Source: Paragonimus skrjabini miyazakii (Eukaryota; Platyhelminthes; Trematoda; Plagiorchiida; Troglotrematidae). From it: 64,000 nucleotides of DNA. A program made the translations under genes and the position numbers. The notes under the pieces were generated by a model. It saw only the letters and a program-made list of their open reading frames with translations. It did no database searches and was not told where the DNA came from. The stretch is from contig JTDE01000129.1 in the NCBI GenBank assembly GCA_014338405.1, positions 172,885 to 236,884 on the forward strand. The letters are read 5' to 3'. Below, piece by piece: positions 1 to 13,900 of the stretch (positions are counted from its first letter, which is position 1; every line of letters begins with the position of its first letter).

Positions 1-3000
1 CAAGACGATTTCCAATCTGAGTCAGTGCTGCGTACTTACATTAGTACATTCCAGAAGCAGCAGTTAAGTTTCTCGTTATTGATTTTTACTAACATTCCTA
101 TAGACCGTTCGACGGAATTTTTCCAAAATAACACATAGACAGGAACGCATAAGCAAAGATCTCTTCCCCTCCTCTAACGGCCTTGTAACCTACAGAAGAG
201 TATAGCTTTCGTCTCCATTGTGGTAACTGGGCTTTATGTCTTGATTATAATCATACGCTGGGTTATCAAGTCACCAGGTTAGTCCTTGTCACTCAGCAAC
301 CCAACCGACTTTAGTGCTATGTCTATTACGTCCAAGTGTAAGGCCCCGATTTGGGTTTGGTTTTCTGTTTAAAAGGCAGGCAACCATGAAAATTTGTATG
401 TTGCCTAGTTCATGTTCTTCTTCAACGGGGTGATCTTTGTAAGACTCCATCCAGACGTTGTTACAGTTTCATGTACAAGACATGGAACGAGGCTTCCGAC
501 TCTGTTTTGGAGTTGCATATACAGAAGGTAAACGTCCGAATGAACGAGCTGAAGGTGAACCATGTTTAGGTTTTATCAGACCGCTGCTTAAAGCGGACAG
601 AAGTATATGCCGCTGACAGAATGGCTTAGCTACTGATTCTCTAATTTGCCTATTGAATTACCTTCTAGTCATGGGCTTGATGGGCTCTCCTTAAGACTGC
701 ACCTATCTGGCGATACAATTCGTTGGTCAATTACACATACACAGCACGGGATGTGTGCAAGCTGAAGCAAGCGTTTTGATCGGTCGATATATTGGCTAAT
801 GAAATCTGTTGTCTTTTGAGAAGGGAAACTTTTGGACAACTAACGGACGTCTGACGAGCAAACATACTGTTATGTACTAGTATTTTTAATGCTGGTACCA
901 TAATCCCCCGGGATATGTGGGTTATACGATCATATTTAAAGCTCAGGAGGTCGAGACCGTTCTACTGAGCACCTCACTATTGAGAGGTTGGTTGACTTCA
1001 CAAACAAGTTTCCGGTCAATCGCCCAAAATCGGTCAGATATTGCAAGATGGCCCGAATGAAAAGAGTTGCCAATCTATTACGCTCTTTGATTCCTCAATG
1101 ACATGGTAATTTTGAGTCGGTCTTGCGGTTGTTGTGACAGAAGATGAATTCACCAAACTGGGATCTCAGCCAAATTCTTGTGATTCGTTTGCCTTTTAAA
1201 CTCCGTTCAGTTGTCAATGAAACGGATGATCCGTTCTTCGAGTGGTTAGACCATTGAATCTTGAATTTTACTGTTGTTCAACATGGTCTAATGTTGATCT
1301 GCTAAACGTTTTTCCGTTAACAATGTTCTGTCCTTGATTATACTGATCTAGTGATGGTTTATCGTACCGTAACTTTTCACTGCTTTATTCTACGTTTCAA
1401 TCCCATTTTTCTCGTAAACCTTCTTAATAAACCGGATGAGTATTCCATCAATAGAATGCGGTACGTGTGACTCAGCAAAACCTTGGGACGTACCATCATT
1501 TGTTTTTTTGTTAGTATAACTAAAGTTCCACGGTGTAAAAGAATTACGTCTTAGTGTAAGTCGTCAGGTTCGGCTGGGTTATAACAATTTTTGGCACTTC
1601 GAAATCAACATTGCTGACTATTTTGTTTGAACGACTACACAAACGTTTGCGGACTGTTTAACATCAGCTCAGTAGTGTGTAGGTGTTGTGTTTTTATTTG
1701 TCAATGACACCAGTCAACATCAACGCATGCAGTAAATTTCAGACGAGTGAAATCAGAATGTGTGCACTCAATTGATTATCACTCACGCACATCACATGTG
1801 GGTATATTTCTGCACAGGCCTCTTCATATCCATGATGATTTTATGAAAGTAAAGCGTTTTACTTTTATGCGACTGATTAACTTGGAAGAAATTCAAATCT
1901 CTTGTCATTTCTTATTGGTTAGACTGTACTGTTGTGATCCGTCCTGATTTTTAATGAATGTATCCAACATTTGTCAGACGTTTATTATTTTGAGTAGACG
2001 GTAGGTTTTCTGGCTAAAGTGATACCCATTTTCGTACATAAGCCTTTAGAATGACTTGATTTCGATCACTGCTTTACTACTTGAGATGCAGAACTTTATT
2101 TCGCAAGCCTACTGACGGAGAATTTACTTATAACCACGAGCCGAATAAAGCTTTAACATATACATATGCAACACGTAAACAGCAGTGTACAAAACGTAAG
2201 CGAATAGCAAAACGTTCTGACTTATTCAAATCCGGATAGTACAGTAGAAATGATGTCGTCCATTATGAATCACTGATTAAGGCAGTGGAAAGTTGTGGAG
2301 TATGTTGAACGGACGGGTTGATGTGAGAATAGTCTCTGACTTGTAATTTGTTTTTTGTTGGACGAGGCAATATAAGTTCCGGAGACGAAAATCATCACCG
2401 TGAGAGCGTGCATTGTTCAGTTCGTGTAGCCATGTCAATGCACGATATCTTCCTGAATACGTTGCTTGGTATCGAATAGTCATTTCTCGTGACATGTTAC
2501 AAAGAAGTGTGTGACAAAATCTCAATTGTTACACTAGTATTTGTGAACAATAGCGATGTCTAACGATGAACAATATAGTGTTGTTAGCAGTGACAATAAT
2601 GTCGCCCACATAATTAGAACCGCTGTCCATATCGGGTACCCCATACCAGGTTTTGTGTCGAAGCTTGATCACATAAACATAGACGCTTTTCTGGTTCACA
2701 CTTTTCTATGAAATGTTAGGCAAAAATCTCTAATTGTCGAGACACGTTGTATACTGGATACCACATGCTGCGGAGGTAATTGACCTGAATGTGTAAATGA
2801 CAAGCTCATAATGTTGAGTACAGAATATACATAGACAAATTCATTGGGGCTATGGTGATGAGTTTCCCATGATTGCTCATCTGAGTGAGCAACGACCTGT
2901 GGATTTCAGACGGGTTCGTTCAAATTCCCGCAAATCCGAGAATAATGGCATCCGAACGCACCTTCAAGAGTAAAAATATGACATAGATTCCAATTGTAAA

Positions 3001-3647
3001 CCTGACTGTTCAATTTATCAGCATTGTGGAGCGGTTATTAATTGGATGTCCACTTTCCAGTTAAAAGCGGCATGGCAAATTGGTAATAAAGTCTAGCAGT
3101 GCTGGACTCTGAACAGTAACATTAAATACTTAAACAAATAAGACACGTTATCAATCCACTGAACCACGAATTCATAGGTTGTTTTAATCCTGTGATTACG
3201 ATCTTTTGGATGAAGATGGAAATCGCTAACTAAGCCTGAGAATCAAGTTTGATAATGGTTCTTGATGCACACCCTCAAACCGGTAGTACACAGGCGGCTT
3301 CGTCTCAGTTTGGACTCATCATATTGAGATAGTCCAAATGGAAGACAGAACCAGCTACTCCTAGCCTCACGAGGCCATGTTGTCATCCTATTGGATGGTT
3401 TGAAGTGAGGCAAAACTCTATTAATTCGAAGACTTCTTCTGGTACACCTAATTCGAAATATCGTGTACAGTTGTGTTATTCAATATATGTACCAAAAGTT
3501 TGACTACTGGAACATTACAGTAGTAAGTATGTATTGTGCAAATGAATGGTGGACTCGAATTCTTGAAATAAAGGTTTAAGTTCCTGGCATTTCATTTTGT
3601 CCAATCATCTGGAACGATTTGTATCCATTTTGTTTTGTCATTCACAG
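1..3647. other. Non-coding sequence, probably an upstream intron of the left-hand gene
   Basis: No supported exon. Short open frames (for example at 1747-1947 and, on the - strand, 2277-2525) lack paired splice signals and protein-like composition. A stretch around 367-410 (TTTCTGTTTAAAAGGCAGG and following) resembles one around 10565-10605, hinting at a diffuse old repeat. The last bases are the acceptor of the long exon. Confidence 0.6.
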
Positions 3648-6600
3648 CGGATTATGTACCCGCAAGTTCCGAAGATTTGACCACGCGAGATCGATTCGGT
3701 TCAAGAACGCGTATCGGAAATAAGTGGATGTCGATAACCGATTTGCGTGGGCGGCAGTTCGCTATCAAGATAACAGAGCGAGCCACTCAAGTTGATCTCA
3801 TCCCTTCTAGTTGGCACAATTTGACAAGCTGTGGTAGATCTACTCCACTGTCCAACCGTCAACCAGGCTTCACAACCAATTATCTGAGCCCACCTATCAG
3901 CGGGTGCTTTCGTGTCCAATCAGAGAACGACTTCCCTAGGCCAACCAAAAGTCAGCTTATTGGTTCAGACTATATGGATTCTTCTGTAGAATCATTAGAA
4001 TTGCGAAGAAACAGAAGTTTGAGTTTGCCGCCGATTTCTACCAAGCGATTTTCTAGTCAAAGTTCTCATGTGTTTTACGGATCTTCTCCTGGTTTGAATC
4101 CCGAGTTGAGTCCGTGCATTCGTCGTTTAATACTCAGTGGTCCAGGAGGACATACAACTGCGATAGAAGAACGAGAAGAAGAAATTAATGCCAATCACAG
4201 TGACGAAGAATCTGACAGTGGTCATAATGATGATATGTGTCTTCGAATATCGGGTCTGGTAATCTCAAAGAAAGGAAAGGCCACCAAGCGATTGCGTTCA
4301 TACGATAGAACATTGGACAAAAATGGCTCCCCAACTGTCAGTGGTGAACACGGGCTATTGGACACAAAGCAAAGCCACGACATTTGGTTGCGGCGGAAGA
4401 GAAAATCACAATCAACTGATGAGCTTTCGACAAACGAAAGAGGACGCGTTTCGATGAAAGAACGCATAAAGAAGCGTGCATCGGAACTGTTGCAGCCAAA
4501 ACGGAATAAATTTTCTAAAAACCCCAAAATAACCCTGGGAAACACCCTGAAATCACTGGCAAATGTATCCGCAGATATTCTGTCGGTTAATCCTCGGCAA
4601 GAAGGTACAACCGTCAGAGATGACCATTCTGGCACAGTTATCCACGTACCTGCTGTTCATCTGTCGACAAACGTGCGACTTCAACGGGAGGACGAAAATA
4701 CCACAGATAAAGATCGGTTACCACGCATGCCTATTCTTCATGTATCAGATAACTCAACTGTGGTTTCCGGTGACCATCTGAAGCAGATGACAGAGGACCA
4801 TGAGTCAGTTTCAAGCCTGTTTAATAAAAGAGACGAACATTTAGAGAGAGACCCTTATGCAGCATCACAACTATGCACCGGAAGAACAAATGTCAATAGT
4901 GAAGGGTCGCACGTTGATGCAAATATTTTGCGAGAAGATGAACGTCAAGAAATTATTAAACCAGAATTACGGCAACACTCTAGTTGCATACCACCAAATC
5001 ATGCAGAATATTTACCTCAGTCACAAGTGCCTGTGAAAATCCCATTTGAACATAATTCTCCCCCAGTCATTTCACCAGACCGAAATAAAGAAGGGTCTTC
5101 TAGTACTGGATTGGAGGCTGTCAATAACAGAGCCGTTACTGAGTATCAATTAGAAGTCATCCAAAGAGAAGCGGTAAACAAAGATCGATCAATACCTAAC
5201 TTCATTGCAATTCCCTCGGAAGGTACAACTGAACCAAAAACTTCAGGCACATTTTCTACAGCATTGACCCAGTATACTGATACAGAAACTCAAGAATTGA
5301 TGGGCAAACCAGGTTCTTTTCCAACGTCGCTAGAACCGGACAGTATGATAACACTAGATGTGACAGGTAATCGAAAAGACAGCACACGATCTACCAAAGA
5401 CAACGTAGAACAGTCGTCCGAAATAGACGCACACGAATCTCGTGGTCGGTCTACCTCTGTGTTTGGTCTAGATAAGGTTTATTCCAAGGAATATTATACG
5501 GATGACAATCTTTCAAATACCGGACTATCAGGGTTCAGCATGGTTCCGCCAGCCTCGGTTTCCACAGAAACCTCCTCTGAATCGGAGGAAGGAAAAATTG
5601 TAGAAGCATCACCATTGAAACTAATGACTTCAGAATCACCCGACTGCAGACTGGCTCCTTTGTCGAGTTCATTGCATGAAGAATATAAACAGAAAGCTCA
5701 CGAAACAAATGTCACACACGTTCTTAATTCCGCCATTCCAAACGTCAGCCTCGAAATGAGCAAGCAAACTTCAATCACTCAGCACCAGATAGAGTCTTGT
5801 GACAATGATCCTCAGAGTACACATCCAATTCAATCAAATTTGAACAGCAATAAGCTTAACAGTCCACCTTTCAAGTCTGCTTGTACGATGGAAATGGCAA
5901 AGCCGAACGATTTGGTGTTCGTAGGGGAGCTTCATGTGGGGGACCATGTCAGCCAAGCTTTGTTTGATTTGGACTCACAAGCAGACGAACAAATATCAAA
6001 GTGGTCGGAAATGTATGGACAGTATAACACTGTGACTGCGCTACCAAAACCCTGCGTTCTGTCGCAGGCAGAAACTAGGAGATGTTCCGATTTGGAGTTC
6101 ATCCGAAGCGGCTTTGACACGCAGACAGGATTACATTCACAGCCAACATTAGTAAGTTCTGAAGACCACTGTAACACGGAATTTGTAGTGTCATCGGGGA
6201 AGGATACACAAAGTCTACAGATGGCCTCACCCTACAACACCATAGATCCGAAACATCAGGGGACCAGTTCACAACCAACATTGCAATCAAAAACCCTGGC
6301 AGACAGCGATCTTGCTGTTACAAGTCTCAAAAATCCATTGCTGTACGCAGATCACAATGCAAACCGCTATCCCACAGATAAGATAGATTCTACCGTTTCT
6401 GATCTGATCATGGACGTCGATAGTGGATTGGAGGTAGAATCTTCTGCATTGTCATCATTTACCGAAGAACCGAATGGAATCAGTTGGAGCAGCCCAACAG
6501 ATGTTCTACAAAGCCTTCCTAAAGGTTCAAGTAATTTAACAAGTCCCGACAGGACGCAACCAACATCACCAAACTGGTCATCGAAGGACTCAGACAATAG

Positions 6601-7903
6601 TGAAATAACCACGATATCACGTCCTGTAAGTATTCATCATATCTCACTAGTCACTGCTTCAACAGAAAAAATGAAGGGTTCGGAACGAGAATATCCGTCT
6701 AATCAGACTTCTACCTCTGCATTTGAAGCGTTTAACAATCTTGACCCAGCTGCTATCAAAAATGAAGAAAACTTAAGTAAAAAACCAGAATTACAGGGAT
6801 CTCAAGGTTTAGTGGAATCATCAGTCGCAAAGAAGATGGAAAGTACTGAGCTGATTTACGAAACAGTGCAACCTCCACCAGCATCAGGGCACGACAAATT
6901 GGGCACCATGCAACCCGAAAGGACGTTCACCAACGATATACTCCCCAGTAATAACACCCGGCAGGGCATATCACAAAATGTAGAATTCACAGAATTGGCT
7001 GCAAACACAAGCAGTTCTTGGACTGGATGGCTTAAAAGTAAGATCTTTGGGGAAAACTGCGAAGATGGTCCGGAAACCCAACCTGAAACGAAGGTGCAGG
7101 CAATACCTAGTCCGTTTTTTCCAAAACGGCTCAGAACTACTGATGAAGACAGCAGTGGTCCCACGATACTTTCAGACAGCTATCAGAACAAGATGACAAC
7201 AGGGGACGCAATCTTCCCGAAGACTTCAAGAAAGTTGTTACTTGAGGAGGATAGCTTAGTGAAGAAGGATGTTTCTCACGAGTTGTCTGAATCTCTCATT
7301 GAACCAACCGTAATTCGAACACAAGCAGCAGTGTTGCAACAACCTGGAGGAAGTCTCGCTGTCCAAACAGGAGTCACTTCAGTTTGTACTGTACCAACAA
7401 ATCAGTCTGTTACCTATTCCACAACGAATAACCTTGTCAAAGATAGCTATCAAAACAGTGAGGGTAGTAGTCCACAAGCTGAAGATCAGCAAGCTGAAAC
7501 GACTACTGGTTCGTGGTCATCTTGGATTCCAAGTGGGTTTTTATTTTGGAATAATGAATCTGAAAAGGAGATTCCAGAGACCGTTTTACCTGAGCGCTCA
7601 AACGAACTTCGACTGGCTGCGTCAGATCAAAACTTGATGTGCGATCGACAACAGGTTGCTGAGGGGGAAGAGTTTTCAGAATTAGAGGTTAAGAATAAAA
7701 CATTGGGTTTAAATCCTGAAGCTGCTGAGAGAATGATAGTAAGTGGCAAATCGACGGCGAACCAGCAAGAAGATACGGATTTTGTACCTGATTTGCCTCA
7801 GAATTCCCCAGTGTACGGGGATGCTGTACCTCAAACAGTGATGACATACACATCAGTCAATCCAGCTCAGACTAACGCATCATCGAGTGGCTCAGATGTT
7901 CAG
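3648..7903 (+). CDS. Very long internal exon of a large, mostly disordered protein
   Basis: The exon is open for 1,418 codons. It lies between a pyrimidine-rich acceptor (TTCACAG ending at 3647) and a consensus donor (CAG|GTAAGC at 7904). It enters in phase 1, with CG completing a split codon, and leaves in phase 0; the frame runs only 33 nt past the donor before a stop. Counting D at 3650 as residue 1, basic clusters that could be nuclear-localisation signals lie at about 207-216, 248-253 (RRKRKS) and 269-290. The rest is rich in Ser, Thr, Glu, Gln and Asn, with no recognised fold and no transmembrane segment. Near the C-terminal end a Trp pair recurs, SSWTGWL at about 1122 and GSWSSWI at about 1287; each copy is followed by an acidic stretch and has a DSYQN segment in the preceding or intervening sequence. 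FTEL (about 1113) and FSEL (about 1342) follow acidic residues and resemble LC3-interacting motifs, which is speculative. Two internal GTAAGT sites (about 6150 and 6626) could serve as alternative donors. The family was not recognised and no function is assigned. Confidence 0.9.
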
Positions 7904-10900
7904 GTAAGCGTACACTATTTTGCCGGCGTCCGCTAATATTCCCATATTCCCACATATAGTGCAATTTATGTATTTGCTTCTTTACCTTGATACTATAACC
8001 TATAGTGTTAGTAACATGCTTCAACCGCTTGTTAGAGTGAACCATATTTCAAACCGTCTTAACCGCAAACGAAACTAGGATCTTAAAGAACTTGTATTTA
8101 GTGCTATCCAGGTTTAGATTTGCATATCAGTATCTATAAGATTTCAAGCAATTCAACCCGTCATCATCACTATGAGAACCTTTTTAGATGACTCATAATC
8201 AGGGATGTTGATAAGGGCTTTTCAAATATGTACGTCAAATAAATTTGTAAAGGCTCTGCACTTACCCAGTATCTACCCTGTTCATTAGCAACATGCTTCA
8301 ACCATTCAATTTTCGTAATTTTCATCTTGCTATGACGCAATTACTTCACTCTGCCTGTCTTATTATTACGGATTATGTACCGATGATATTTCAGTTTCCA
8401 GACGTATTTTGCACAAACCTGAGTTGGTGCTGTTTTCTCCAAATCCATCAAACTATCAAAATGCCAACATTCGTCTTGACAACCCGTTGTTCCGTGTTTA
8501 TGTAATACCTAGACTGTTGGTAACTCAAAAAAAACTCAGCTAGTTTGGTGCTTGGACATCACAAAAATCTCACCCAAGTGACCAAATGATTGCTATGTTT
8601 GTGTACGTTTCTGAACGTAGTCACTGTATAACTTGCCTACAGTGTATACAATTAACGAACACTCAAAAGTGCGCATCGTGTTTCAGATTTCGTGCTAGCA
8701 ATCCACTTACAACTGTGCGTCGACCATAAGCTAGTTATATCGCAAACAACCGCACTGAGGAGAAATTGGCAACAAACACTTGTCTTCCACAACGCATCGT
8801 CAGATCCCAAGAAGTATTTAATGCTAGCGAACTTGAACAACAGCAAGCAAAAAGACGATGAGAAACTGGTAGATGGAGATTTTCGGAGCTCAGGAACTGT
8901 AGACAGTTGAGGTACACAGACAAACATTTACGTCACTTCACGTGTGTTTCAGTGTGACAGTAAATGCACAAGACGGAGCTTTCTGTCTGTGGGAAAATAT
9001 GACTTGCCAAAACGTTTCAAAGAGAACAATTATTTACTGAAGGCAACGCAGATAACGGCTTACTCAGTGAAAGTTGCTCCAATCTATGGGGTCGTAAACA
9101 TACTATTGCTCAGGCTGATGATAATATCCTTCCTGTAACAAGTTAATTTCAAGACAAACAACATCGACGCGAAACAAGTTTGTATTCGCAATAGTATGTG
9201 CACTATTGCAGGATACACCTGACTTGTAACTGGATGTACCATGATTCATTTTCTTGGAACACTTAAATAATCGCCATAGTCGAGTAAACAAAAACACAGT
9301 ATTGGATAGAATGATAAGCTCCGATTAGAAAATTGGATGAATGACTCGATTAACCTAAAGGTTTCACACAATATTGAGTGCACTACTGCATAGCCTTATT
9401 TACCAGAATTGTATAGAAACCAAGGCTTATAAAAAAACGACAAGAAGCTAAGCAAAGTAGTATAAACAGTTTAACTGGATGTTCTACGACATATGACCTC
9501 CAGTCAGGAGTTTTCAGTATTGCTGTGGTCAGAAGTGAATTATGAAGTAACCCAGATCCCACACAGAACGTGCATTTGACTTCCTACAATAATGTGAATC
9601 TGTCGTATGACACAAAATAGGCATTAAAGAAGGCACCAAAACTGTGACGGAAATTGAAGACCTTAATTGAAAATTGATTGACGTGAAGCGATAACGAACA
9701 ACCACACTGCGTAATTCAATATCATATCAACATATTCGTTTACTGAACACAAAGCAGAATGTAAGAAAAGAGGGCTAGTAAAATATTACTATAACATGTT
9801 AACTCTCACAAAACTGCAAGCGTATGTGGTCCGATCGCGTAAGTAGTGCTTCACTGATGATACTAGTGGATGGTTAGAAATTTAACATACAAATGGTTTG
9901 CTGAGTTTTAGCTTGGATTTTTAGTAAGATTATGGATTGAAAATGTGTCATTCACGGCCATTGCAGGACTAGTACCAAATTAGTATGAACGAATAAGTGG
10001 ATTGTATACTACTGTGGCAATCAACTTCAGAGGAACCAACATCATTTATCTGACCAATCTGGAGTGATTGATCGAGGCTACGCAGTAAACTTCGGTTAAG
10101 TTGACTCCGTAGTCAGTATCAAACTGAAGTGAAACGACTGTATTCTTGATTTTGGACACTTTCGTCCCGAGTCAACTTGGATGGTCCACTTAGATAGACG
10201 CCTCTTCGTACAACATGTTCTGCATTAACGCAGCAATATAAAGAATACACGAGTATGAAACAGACAAAGACACAGTTTGTCTTCCAGCCTCAGTGAGCGC
10301 GAAAGAAAGTGAGGGACCACCGACACAGCGTTTGTGGGGCTGGAAAATCAGATATTCGAATGTCTGTTGCAACACCTTTACAAATAGAAAGTGCATGATT
10401 GCATCTTTCTTCTCTATTATGGTAGACTGAACTTGTGATTTGATTACTATGACCGTATGGGTTGCAAAATTATCATAATAATGATTTACATCCAACACAT
10501 TAGCGACTGTTCTTGAATCCCTGGCTGGATAATCCTCAGGAAACGCACTGAATTTGATCTGATTTCTGTTCAACAGGCAAACAATTATGGGAATTTATAT
10601 GTTGCCAAGTCCACGTATATTTACCACGTGCGCAGCCTCAGGTTCACGTCTCAGAAATGAAACCAGGATTTTTACCTCCCAATTCAGAAGTCAATACGAT
10701 TAAATCAGTCTTTTTGTGCTAATGGAAAAGTTTGGATTGGAAATGGTGTCAGACGAATACGTAGACTGCTAAATTACACTAATATTCTCTGATCTAGTTA
10801 CAAAACTGAACGTGTCATATAGGTTGCAGAAGCACAATTACTCTCGAGTAGGTTAAAATTGTTTCGGTTCACACTTCACTATCGTGTAATGTAGCAGTGT

Positions 10901-13900
10901 GTATAGGGAAACACGAAATCATCCTTAATGTGATCAACCTACGTGACGCTGTGATCTGATGCGAGCAGAAGTTTGACTTCTGGGCTAGTGAACTTCAGTA
11001 ATCTAGCGATGGCTAAACGTACTCAAATGATTACTTCGATCTTTTTATGAAAGGACTTATCTTTATCAGTAAACGAGAACGAAGCAGATAACTTTGTTGG
11101 CGTCTAACGCAATGAAACATTATAAGACTTATAAATCAATATTCACGACAAACATCTCCATAACGGCAAGTAGAAGCATTTTGCGGATATCTCTTTCTTA
11201 GTCATTAACGGAAAAAAGGATAATTTTTGTTAATCGTCAACCTGCCTGACGATGTATGGACTCATTTTTGTAGATATCTCAGTTAGTATTTGTGAATCTC
11301 TGTAAAGATAAGACCGTCCATCTGGATGGTATTAGTTTGTGGAGTTTATACTGATGCGACTTCCAAAAAGATGGACTGTGTGTTAACCTGTGATTGTTGA
11401 CGGGCAAGTAGTCAATGTTCTGGATGGGTTTTATAGTACGGATGTTTTTAATTAAACAATCTGGATGACAGACAAAGTGAAAGTTTTTATTCCAGCACAT
11501 CTGGCCAAATTCATTACCGTTCATTACTTAATGTGCAAAAAAAACGAAATGTTTTAATTACTATCCCAATACATAAACTCACATGAAAAAGACAACAGTC
11601 CTTTTTCATGTAGCATTTGTGTTACATTTGTCGACCTGTAGTCCCGTTCAGAACTCGATCAAAAATGTACGGAGCATACCCTTAGTGATTAATAATGGGT
11701 GCAACTATCAACAATTATTTGGAAGAAGATTACGCACTAGTTTAAAAAATAAGTACTTCATTCTGATAAATTCCTGCGGTAAGCCACATGCCGAAGGATC
11801 TTGTTATTTTACCGCTGTCGTTCTGACAAATTTTCTCATTGCCTGATTAAAGCATCGAGTAATTGTTTTCACTGTTATATCGCGTAATGATATCAGTTAA
11901 ATACAAAAGAAAACTGGATAAAGAAGAACATTTGGTGGCATGATGGCTCTGTGTCATTGTGTGTACCTAACTACAAATTACCCGAATCAACATCAAACAC
12001 TAGTTATTTTCCACCAAACTGGTGGTTCTATCGATTTTGTTTCAAGTATCAATTTGCAATAGTACGAAGGGTGAATGAAAATCATAATGCTTACAGTTAT
12101 CTAAAAAAAATTGTAAATGACACTTCTATCCAGCCATGAGATGCAAAAAGTTTTACAACTGACAAAGTGCTACACATGAATAATAAACGATTATCTTACG
12201 CTGAACTACCCGAATTTCTTATCTTGTAAATGAGAAAGTTATTGGTATTGCGATATAACACATATTCACTGAACTCTACGATATCAGTGGCAAGGCAGGA
12301 TGCCTGTCGTTGGTTAACGATATATACTAGATATTCATTTACTGATTCTCAGAATCCTCATGTTGGGCGTGGCTCAACGGACAATAATTAGTCAAACATT
12401 CTTACATTGCTTGCGATCGATGTGATGACATTTTCTTACTTAATTTCATAAGTATGCACACAACAATTTTTCGAACAATTATGCATACAGACAGAGAGCT
12501 AATTTGTGCACTCTTACGTAATTATGAGGTAAATAAAGTTTAGATTACTGATGAGTAGTCAGGGGTTTCGTCAACTTCAAGTTGGCTGGAAATTTCATTT
12601 GAATATGAAGGCTGCGATCAAATGTGAGTGATGTTCAAATTGAATTTGACGGAATCCTTGACTACTCATCAATAATCTAAAAAAAATATATCGCCCGGCA
12701 GGTTTGATGAGATCAGAGACTTCGACCTGTCTCGAAAGTCCTAATGGCGGGGTTATCGAATGGAGTTAACAGGAGAGTTACTGTCTCTTCTCGAGACGGT
12801 CGAGTTATATAAAGTTTAACAGATGTGTTAATTTCTGACAGCTTAAAACAAATCTGGCTTGACGTAATGAATGAAGATAACCAGTCGTCAATACGGATAC
12901 TCCAACTGATTTTGATTCACAGAGAGTTAGTCTTACATTGTAATATGTGTACAGAGGATTACAACTTGCTCAGTTCGAGAGACGCATCCGATTGAATTTC
13001 CGTAGGTGGCAAATCAGCTGCAAAGCGGGAAAGGCGGGTCAAGACAACAACTAGTCAAGCTCTCAGAGCCCTGAGGATCCCCTTTTAAAAAAATATTGTG
13101 GCCGTAGGAACGTATTTTAAGTCCAAACCCTAAGGGGATGAGTACTGTGTGAAATACGGAGTGTATACGAAGGCGATGTATGGTTGGCTACCATTGTTCG
13201 AAATGAACCTTCCACGGAATCTGAAGGTTACACCATTTTGGGTTAATTAAACATCCAAGGTGAATCCTGCAGTTTAATGCTTATCAAGGAACCCAAAGAT
13301 TGCCGCCAGCGGAAAAACTTGCTTAGCGGTGACTCATTGGTATTCTTTGAATGCCTTCAGTTACATAGGTCGATAGAAATGGGCACACCGTTACTCGTTC
13401 ACACCTTCAAACTTATTACCAGTCTTTGGTCTAATATCTATTGAACAGTGAATACACCAACAAGACGCTTGTGCGGTGCACACTGTTAAAGATGTTCGAC
13501 TGTGGCTGTTACTGCAAACTTTAGACTAACGATTGGGTTTACACATTGTCCAAAACCGAATCCTATTGAGTGCATTTCGAGTTCGCTATTTAAACAGGTC
13601 TACGAAAGTTGGCACACAGTTGTAATAAAAACATAACTGTATCACTTGCAGATATTGTAGACTTGATACGATTTGAGTTACTGTGATTCCTAACACAAAT
13701 AGGGGAGCGCTTGCTTTTATTTCGGGGTGGTGATGTTGTCACCAGTTAAACCCTACCCAAGACCCTGAATTTCTGCAACAGAACTGATAGGTGCTGTATG
13801 TGAAATCTATAGGAAGGTCTTTTGATCGAAGATCCACTTACTGACAACCAGCATGAACGGCTACACTTCATTTCAGAATCCACAATCAAACTTGTACGGA

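Noticed and set aside
3635..3647. Start of the long frame at the TTG at 3635 as a translation start
   Set aside because: The frame is open 13 nt upstream only because it runs into the acceptor; the AG at 3646-3647 marks the exon boundary, and the true start lies in an upstream exon.
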